Shown here: positions 55,677 to 64,000 of the stretch, piece after piece | How positions within the stretch are numbered: position 1 is the first letter of the stretch | How the letters are laid out: each line of letters begins with the position of its first letter | NCBI GenBank assembly: GCA_016711605.1 | Contig: JADJSS010000004.1 | Location: 62,001 to 126,000 of the forward strand | DNA from: Saprospirales bacterium | GTDB taxonomy: Bacteria; Bacteroidota; Bacteroidia; Chitinophagales; JADIYW01 | Length of the DNA stretch: 64,000 bases | Reading direction: 5' to 3' | The notes under the pieces: model-generated | The model's database searches: none | What the model was told of the DNA's origin: nothing | What the model saw: only the letters and a program-made list of their open reading frames with translations | Translations under genes and position numbers: made by a program

Positions 55677-58600
55677 ATGAAGAAGTTTTTGAGCTTAATT
55701 TTGTTTTGTTGTATTGGATTCACGGTATCTGCAATTGTTTTCTTAATTGATCCTTCTATAACTATTAATCCACTTTCACCAACCGTTATTTGCTCTGATG
55801 GAACAGATACTTTGGTTTATTCTGTTTCATCGTCATCTATTCCACCGAACACAAATGTAGTTATCTATCAAAGTACGGATAGTACGTTCAATCCTTATTT
55901 AGGTCAAGGTGACAGCATAGGTTATGTAGAAGGCGATACAGCATCCACTTCACAAATTACTTCTACTTGTCCAAAAATATTAGGTATTTTTATAGATGCT
56001 TGTAACGATAGCGACAGATTAGAACCAGCTAATGAGTATATGGTAATTACGTCTGGACAAGGTTTTAGAGCAGCTAATTTAAAAATAGATTTACCAAATA
56101 CCAATCTTAGAGACATCAACACAGGTTCAAATCCATGTTCTTTTGGTACACCATCTAACACCTTAATGACTTCGTTGAGAACTGGCTTTTGTAATAGTTC
56201 AAATTTAATTGCTGCTAGTCAGGCAGATTCTATTCCACCAAATGCATTAGTAATTGTATTTACTGGCGCAGGTACAGATTATCCTTATAATTTAAGCAGA
56301 TTTTGTCAAACTGGACAAAAAGTATACATTTTACAAAATGCTTGTACCAACGGTTCTGGTGCATTCGTTAATAATGATGCAGCTGGAACAACGTGTTCTG
56401 GAGCAGCACCTGGAACAAGATACAGAACTACGACTTTATCGAACAGAAATTGTTTTGATGAATTGACTTATGACAGATGTGGTTTAAATGAGTTTGATGG
56501 CGCAAATCCAAATGCAAACGACGGAAACTATGTCATCAGATTGCAAAATACAGATACATCATCGGTTGCCAATGGTGGAATTCAAAACAATGCAGCAGAC
56601 AGATGTAATGGTATTGTATTAGATACCATCATTAAAACAAAAATTTTAAAATACGCTATTCCGCAAAGTCAATGTAACACAGGTAAGCATTTCATTAAAG
56701 CTATTACACATCCAAACGGAACACAACCGATTTCAAATTCATTTAGTTATCAATTAATTTGTAATGATGTAAGAGCAACATCAACTACAACCAACATTTG
56801 CAGCGGTGATTCAGTAAGAATAGACATTACATCAACAGATCCAAATGCAACATTTACTTGGACTACTGCTGGCGGAACTGGAATCACTGGTCAGGCAAGT
56901 GGAACTGGAAATTCCATCAAACAATTATTAACTTATTCAGGAACTACAAAAGATAGTTTAACCTATAACATCACTTCAAACGATAATGGTTGCACAAAAA
57001 CAACAAGTGTGAAAGTAGTGGTGAATGCAAGCTTTAAACCAGATGCACGTATCAATCAAATCTCTTGTGCGACTGATTCTATTCGTTTATCTGTTGCAAA
57101 CGTAGACGCGAACACAACATATTCTTGGACTGGTCCAAATGGATTCACTTCCAATCAACCAAGAGTATCTATTAAATTTAATTCACCAGCACAAGAAGGC
57201 GACTATATTGTAACATCTACTGGTCTTTGTGGTTCTCAAAAAGATACGGTTTCTTTTGTAACACCAAATCTTCAGTTATCTGTCTCAGGAAACGGTGAAG
57301 TTTGTAATGGTAGTTCTGTTACCTTAATTGCCAATGGTCAATTTGACTCTGTTCGTTGGAGCAATGGTACATTAGGAAATCAAAATACAGTGACTGTAGC
57401 TGGTGATTATACAGCATTTGCATATCAAAACGGATGTAATGCAGCAACTACTGTCAGAGTAACGCAATGTACTACATCATCAGCTATTGATACCTTATAT
57501 ATTTGTCAAGGTGATTCTGTGAAATTATCAGCACCAACAGGTTATACGCAATACCAATGGACACCAACAAATGGTTTAAGCAATAGCACTATTAGAGAGC
57601 CAAATGTGCATTATATGTTGTAAACGATCAAATGGTGCACCAGTAGATCCACAGACTAGTAGATGGACTGAGAAGTATTCTGGAACACTGACTTATCAAT
57701 GTGGTGGTTGTAAGGTTGGTAATTGGTGATAAATTATTATGGACAGCCCCAACTGGTACATTGCTGTTTAATTCATCACCAACGGAAGATACTTCGCTTC
57801 GTGTGTTGTATCAAACGGTAAACGTTGAAAAAAATACGAATTACAAATTTTCTGCGTATGGTTATGCACACAATAGCAATAATGCAATTTTTAATGTAAA
57901 AATTAATGGCGAAGAAGTAGTGAGTAGGTATGAATTAAGTCCAGACGGATGTTCTGGTTGGGAAAATTTTACTGGAAATTGGTTTTCAGGAAATAGTACC
58001 ACTGCAACTATTGTAATTAAAGATTACAGACAAGAAATTGTAGGTAATGATTTTAGTTTAGATGATATTTCATTAAGAAAATAATTGCTAGTGGAATTAA
58101 TGATTCTGTTTTCGTTGTAGTCGTTCCATTACCAACTCCAACAATTTCTGGTAATACATCATTCTGTATTGGTGGTTCCACCATTCTGACAGTAAATGGT
58201 CAATACGATTCTGTGCGTTGGTCTACAAATGAAACTACAAATTCTATTTCGGTTTCTCAAGTCGGAAACTATTCTGTAACTGTATTTAATAAAGGATGTT
58301 CTGGCTCTGCAAATGTAGATGTTACTGAAGGAATTTTAAATGTTTCCATCTCAGGTGATAATGTACTTTGTGGAGGCACAACTGGTACTTTAACAGCAAT
58401 TGGTACTTTTGATTCAGTTCGTTGGAGCACCAACGCAACTACAACTTCAATAAATATTACAGAACAAGGAACATATAGTGTTACAGCATATAGTAATAGC
58501 AATGGTTGTTCTGGAACTGCATCATTTGAAGTAGCACGCATAAGTATAGATTATTTCTTAGATAAAAAATTAGATTCGATTTGCACTGGTGATACTGCTA

Positions 58601-59658
58601 AATTTGTTTTATCTGCTGGTGATTTAGGATCTTCACCTTTAGATACATTTACATTCACACAACCAGGTAGATATTTAGTTTCATATCAAACACCAAGTTG
58701 TGGTTTGTTTACGGATAGTGTTGTCGTACTTGGAAAATCAATCAGCAAACCAGCAATAACAGGAAATCTATCTATTTGCCAGCAGCAATCAACAACATTA
58801 GATGCAGGTGCAAATTATGATAGCTATGCTTGGCAACCAAATGGTGAATCAACACAAACTATTACGGCAAGTCAACCTGGAACATATACTGTTATTGTTA
58901 AAAAAGGAAATTGCTCAGCAACTAATGCTGTAACTGTAGTTCAAGCAGCTTCTTTAAATCCATTTAGCTTAGGAAATGACACTACTTTTTGTGGCAACTT
59001 TTCTAAAGTTTTATCTACAGGAAATCAGTCAACAATTTGGAGCACAGGTGTAACATCAGCGCAAATTTCAGTTTCGCAACCTGGACAAATTATTGCAACT
59101 CAATCAAATAATTGTAATACTGTTTCTGATACTATTGTTATCAGTCAAAATCCAATTCCATCCGTATTTATTGGTAATGACACTGCATTCTGTGAAGGTG
59201 AATTATTATTAAGCGCGCCATCTGAAATGAATTCTTATGTTTGGAATAATGGCGCCACTTCTCAAACCATTACAGTTTCGCAAGAAGGAACTTATTCAGT
59301 GAAAATTACGGATGCAAATAATTGTTCAAATTCAGATTCAATAACTATTTCTTCTAATTGTTTAAATGATATTTGGATTCCAAACGCATTTTCTCCAAAT
59401 AATGATGGTGTAAATGATGTATTCATGGTTCGTGGAAATCCGCAAAATACAACTATCGAAAAAATGTTAGTGTATAATCGTTGGGGCAACAAAGTGTTTG
59501 AAGTAAATAATATTTTGCCGAATGATAAAACAACTGGCTGGAATGGAACCTACAAAGGTGCAGATGTTCAGTTTGAAGTATATGGTTATTATGTTGTGGC
59601 AAAATTTAAAAATGGTGAAAAACAAATCTTAAAAGGAAATGTTACGTTAGTGAAGTAG
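55677..59658 (+). CDS. Giant surface protein A with T9SS type B sorting domain, frameshifted
   Basis: About 1320 residues after repair. Signal peptide (MKKFLSLILFCCIGFTVSA), an N-terminal domain with ILGIFIDACNDSDRLEPANE and SIPPNALVIVFTGAG, VYILQNACTN (shared with the neighbour at 59693), several Ig-like modules, a jelly-roll like segment around 57740-58080 (TNYKFSAYGYAHNSNNAIFN, carbohydrate-binding-like), further Ig/PKD-like repeats, and a C-terminal CHU_C domain (WIPNAFSPNNDGVNDVF, YNRWGNKVFEV, WNGTYKG). Surface-exposed, exported through the type IX system. Frame breaks near 57600, 57640, 57715 and 58082 divide it. Partners or ligands unknown. Confidence 0.85.
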
Positions 59659-59692
59659 AAGATATTATAGATAAGATAGGATAGATTTTTTT

Positions 59693-62600
59693 ATGAAAAA
59701 AATTATTTTAATTGTATTTAGTTTCTTGATTGCATGTGTTTCAAACGCACAAACATTAACTATTACATCTGCTTCACCAAATGTTATTTGTGGAAATGGA
59801 AGCACTGATACATTTAGTTATAAAGTAACTGGTAACAATATTCCAGCAAATGCAAATATTGTAATTTACGAAAGTACCAACCCAAGTTTTAATCCGTATA
59901 TCGCTGGTCAAGGTGACAGTATTTCTGGTGTTAAAGGCGATTCACTAAAACAACCAAATGGTTGTGTTCAAATGCTTGGTTTGTTTATGGATGCTTGTTT
60001 AGATGGTGGTGGCGATGAAGGTCAAAATGAGTATATGACTATTGCATCTGGTGAAGGTATTAAAGTAAGTAATTTAGCCATAGATTTTGGAAATTCAAAT
60101 AATGCTCAAAGTGCATTAAATGCAGATATAAATTTCGGCACTTCACCTTGTCCTTTCCGTATTCCACAAACTAGCATTAATTACTAATTTGCGTGCAAAT
60201 GCACCATGCAGTAGCGCAAATATAATTCCAGCTGGACCAACAGATTCCATTCCACCAAACGCTATTATTTTATTGTTTACGAGTGATGATGTTCGTTCAA
60301 CTTATAACATGAGTTGTTTGTGTGCTAAAGGTTTTCCGATTTATGTGTTGCAAAATGATTGTAGAAGAACAATTGGTGCATTTAGTAATGTAAGCAACAC
60401 AACACAAAACTGTGCTACTGATTCTAATCGTTATAGACATTATGTTGTTAGAAATTTAAAAACTGGTTGCTACGATAGTTTAGTTTATGATAGATGCCAT
60501 AGTACTTCTGGATATGCAGATGGCACATTTGCTATTAATTTACCAGGAATTGATACCTTAAGTGTTGCCAATGGTGGCATAAAAAACAATGCAGGAAACT
60601 CGTGCAGTGGTATTGACTTTACTACTGATGGTTTAGATTATTCTCAAATTGTAAAAAGTTCGGATACCACTTTTAAATTTGTAATTCCACCTTCGTTTTG
60701 TAATACGGGTTTTCATTACATAAAAGCAATCATAAATCCTGGAACACCACAAGTAACATCCAATACCATTCAGTATAAATTAGTTTGTTTAGATGTTGCT
60801 ACGAATATATCACGACAAGAAATTTGCAGCGGACAAACTGCACCATTTTCAATTTCAAGCACTGATCCGAATGCTACTTTTAGCTGGACAGTTTCTGGTG
60901 GTGCAGGAATCACTGGTGCAAGTGCTGGCAATGGAAATTCCATCAACCAAACACTGACCTATAATGGTGCAACTAGAGATAGTTTGACGTATACAATTAC
61001 TGCAAACGACGCTGGTTGCACTAAAACAACCAGTGTAAAAGTAGTAGTAAAAAATAATTCAGTATCGATACCAAACATTGGAAACGATACAACATATTGT
61101 GGCTCATTTAGTAGAAATCTTTCAACTGGAAACGCATCAACAGTTTGGAATAATAATATTGGAATTCCATCAGTAACTACATCTCAAATCACTGTATCGC
61201 AACCAGGAAAATATTGGGCAACTATTTCAGGAAGTTGTGGTTCAGTTTCTGATACTATAAACATTGCTCAATCTGCAGGTTTAACTTTCTCATTTGGTGG
61301 AAATACTTCTGTTTGTCAAGGTGGCACTACAACCTTAGATGCTGGTTCTGGCTTTGATACGTATATTTGGAATACAACTGCCAATTCGCAAGCAATTATT
61401 ATTTCTACACCTGGCAAATATTGGGTTGATGTAACCAAAAATGGTTGCAAAGGAAACGATACCATTTCTGTAACACAAATAGCAAAACCATCACCATTTT
61501 CTTTAGGAAATGATACAGCAATTTGTGGTGCTGTATCTAAAAATTTATCTTCTGGAAATCCATCAACAACTTGGACTTTAGATGGTAATGTAATTACAAC
61601 TTCAGCAAATATTACTGCAACACAATTTGGTCAATATATTGCAAAAGCAACGAACAGTTGCGGCTCAGTATCTGATACACTTAACATCACACAAATAAAT
61701 ACGCCAACACCAATAAATATTGGTAATGACACATCCTACTGCGGAACATTTACCAGAAATTTATCTACAGGAAATGCAGCTACGATTTGGAATAATAATA
61801 TTGGAATTCCTTCTACAACTGCCGCGCAAATTACGGTAACACAAGCAGGAAAATATTGGGCAACTATAAATGGAACTTGTGGTGCTGTTACTGATACAAT
61901 AAACATCACACAATCACCAGGTTTGCCATTTTCTTTTGGTGGAAATACTTCTGTTTGTATTGGAGGTACTTTAGATGCAGGATCAGGTTATTCTTCATAT
62001 ATTTGGAATACAGGTGCTGCCACACAGTCTATTGCAGTATTACTAAGTGGAAAATATTGGGTTGATGTGTTTAAGAATGGATGCAAAGGTAGCGACTCTA
62101 TAATTGTTACATTACTTACTAAACCAACTGCTTTCTCTTTAGGAAAAGATACAACTTATTGCGATGCATTTTCACGTCAGTTAAATACCAATTCAAATAA
62201 TACAGTTTGGAATAATAATGTCAGTGTTCCAAGTACAACTGGTGCACAAATTACAGCAACTAAAGCTGGAAAATATTGGGCAACTATTACCAACTCTTGT
62301 GGCTCAGTTGCTGATACCATTGAATTATTTCAAAATTTCAGTCCAGCTGGTTTTAATTTAGGAAATGATACTTCTGTTTGCGGTACGTTTACAAAAACAG
62401 TTTCTACTGGAAATAATGCAACTGTCTGGAACAATAATATAAGTTTACCAACGGTAACTGCACCTCAATATACAATTTCACAAATAGGGAAATATTGGGC
62501 AACAATAACAAATAATTGTGGTTCGTTTACAGATACCATTGAAATTAAAAATGGTAGCAATTTATTGGTAAATATTGGAGATACAATTACAAAATGTACT

Positions 62601-63473
62601 GGTACTTCCGTTGTTCTTAATGCTGGTGCTGGTTTTACCTCGTATGTTTGGAATACAAGTGCTCTAACACAGACAATATCTGTTATAAATACTGGAAAAT
62701 ATTTTGTTGATGTAACAAAAAATAATTGTAAAGGAAGCGATACTGTTGAAGTGGTTGATATACAAAAACCAACCATTAATTCTTTAGGAAATGACACAAC
62801 CTATTGTGGCAATTTCTCTCAAATTTTAGTAACTGGTAATTCCACTACCAAATGGAGTACCAATGTTACTGCATCACAAATTACAGTAAATACAAGTGGC
62901 AAATATATTGCAACAATCACCAATGCTTGCGGCACTGTTGCCGATACGATTAATATTATACAAAAACCTTTGCCGATAGTGAGTATAGGAAATGATAGAG
63001 AATTTTGTGACAGCATTGAGCTTACAGTTGGTAACGGAATTTTTTCTTCCATATTATGGAATACAAACGACTCTGTAAATTCGATTTTGGTAAAAGATGG
63101 TGGAATTTATTCTGTACAAGTTGTTGATACCAATAATTGCAAAAATTCGGATAGTGCCAATATTAAAAAAGTTTGTGATTATACAGTTTATATGCCAACT
63201 GCTTTTTCACCAAACAATGATGGTATAAATGATATTCTTTTTCCATTAACTAAAATCAAAGGTATAATCATTGAACGATTTGTGATATTTAATCGTTGGA
63301 ATCAACGAATTTTTGAATCGTATAATTTTGCTCCTAATGATAAAAATTTTGGTTGGAATGGTGAATTAAAAAATACAGAACAAGAAGTAGACAGTTATAC
63401 TTACTTTATCAGAGCAATTTTACCAGACAATACTACTAAAGAATATAAAGGTGTGATTACGTTGTTAAAATAA
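59693..63473 (+). CDS. Giant surface protein B with T9SS type B sorting domain, one frameshift
   Basis: About 1260 residues. Signal peptide MKKIILIVFSFLIACVSNA. Its first ~370 residues are paralogous to protein A: ESTNPSFNPYIAGQGDSISG, MLGLFMDACLDGGGDEGQNE, SIPPNAIILLFTSDDV, VYDRCHSTSGYADGTFAINL. Then come about ten Ig-like modules with NIGNDTTYC and GKYWATI wording, and a C-terminal CHU_C domain (MPTAFSPNNDGINDILFP, FNRWNQRIFES, FGWNGEL). A break near 60175, here an apparent extra base, separates 59693-60187 from the rest; joined it reads QTSIITNLRANAPCSS. It lies 34 bases after protein A, so the two may be co-expressed. Confidence 0.88.
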
Positions 63474-63474
63474 A

Positions 63475-64000
63475 TCAATAAACACTAACAGAGCCAGCAC
63501 CAATTATTCTATTTTCTTTCTTTAATTGAATTTGATAAATTCCATTTGATAAATTATTTTCAAATGAAATAAAATGCTCTTTTCCAAAAGATAAAATTTG
63601 CTTCTGAACCAATTGTCCTATTGAGTTTATCACTTCAAGATGCACTATTTCATTGCTATTTACATCAAATTTTAAATTAAAATTTCCATTCGTTGGATTT
63701 GGATAAATGAGTAGAGTAGAAGCTGAGTGGTTATATTTTACGGCTGTTGTAATAGGAATAAAAATTGTTTTTTTTATGGTATCAATATTGCAACTGTTTT
63801 GTGAAACTAAAGAAACGATATAAGTTCCAGCTTGCATATATTGATGTGTTAGTGATGCTTGTGTAGAAACAGAATCATCGCCAAAATTCCAATTAAAATT
63901 GCTAGAATTTGAAGATGTATTTGTAAAAGTTACGGTATTATTACTTCCAACTATAAAAGAAAAATTTGCTTTTGTAGTATCGCATGGCAATCCAGTGCAA
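63475..64000 (-). CDS. PKD-domain protein with T9SS type A sorting domain (5' end outside window)
   Basis: The minus-strand frame remains open to the window edge, so the N-terminal part is missing. A PKD domain (NFSFIVGSNNTVTFTNTSSN, FNWNFGDDS, YMQAGTYIVSLVSQN) is followed by a C-terminal sorting domain of type A: LLIYPNPTNGNFNLKFDV, VINSIGQLVQKQIL, LSNGIYQIQLKKENRIIG. It therefore uses the other T9SS signal class from its neighbours. It converges with protein B, one base apart. Confidence 0.85.
   Translation of the reverse strand, partial: CTGLPCDTTKANFSFIVGSNNTVTFTNTSSNSSNFNWNFGDDSVSTQASLTHQYMQAGTYIVSLVSQNSCNIDTIKKTIFIPITTAVKYNHSASTLLIYPNPTNGNFNLKFDVNSNEIVHLEVINSIGQLVQKQILSFGKEHFISFENNLSNGIYQIQLKKENRIIGAGSVSVY

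Overview
The window reads as a chromosomal stretch of a strongly AT-rich Bacteroidota species, probably of the Chitinophagales/Saprospirales type. The evidence is internal. There are several very large secreted proteins ending in type IX secretion sorting domains (type B and type A), a flexirubin/aryl-polyene type pigment locus, and promoters of the Bacteroidota form (TTG-N19-TAnnTTTG, seen cleanly upstream of groES and of a ferredoxin gene). There is no transposase, integrase, phage gene or CRISPR array.

Layout. 0-4 kb: tail of a secreted LysM protein, then hemA and a hemC-hemD fusion. 4.1-10.8 kb: a 2238-residue surface protein with 26 tandem 51-residue repeats. 11-15.7 kb: a 2-oxoacid:ferredoxin oxidoreductase module (5'-truncated GltD-like FAD/4Fe-4S protein, korA, korB). 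15.8-31.2 kb: mixed genes (secreted TPR protein, LprI-like protein, D-aminoacylase-like amidohydrolase, [2Fe-2S] ferredoxin, MBL hydrolase, OmpA protein, MFS transporter, desaturase, alpha/beta hydrolase, secreted Tudor/Agenet-like protein, SNF2 helicase, nrnA, ndk). 31.3-34.4 kb: pdxJ, a 740-bp gene-poor stretch, purM and a DUF1569 gene. 34.5-44.1 kb: a leftward pigment operon with ammonia-lyase, ketoreductase, two ketosynthases, ACP, acyltransferase, dehydratase, thioesterase and two paralogous secreted proteins of unknown function. An SGNH gene is wedged into it. 44.2 kb: tRNA-Leu(CAA). 44.5-50.4 kb: rseP, whose 3' half occurs twice, with a double-glycine-leader peptide, a HlyD-type adaptor and a C39-peptidase ABC exporter between the copies. 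50.6-55.2 kb: dnaG, a lipoprotein, groES, groEL. 55.7-64 kb: two paralogous giant T9SS type B surface proteins and the end of a type A-sorted PKD protein.

How it fits together. The most interesting feature is architectural. Two cargo segments, the peptide/exporter cassette and the SGNH gene, each lie between an intact upstream gene and a second copy of that gene's 3' end. This looks like a scar of insertion or recombination that regenerates the 3' end of the target. The peptide cassette is a compact bacteriocin or secreted-peptide export system that I cannot assign to a named family.

A caution about quality. About thirty single-base indels, mostly shortened A or T runs, split otherwise well-conserved genes (hemA, the kor genes, ompA, rseP, the exporter, two surface proteins), while the 20 kb from about 24.8 to 44.5 kb has none in recognised genes. 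Most are probably uncorrected homopolymer errors, so split genes are annotated here as single genes with the break noted. An in-frame TGA in the exporter is not of that type.
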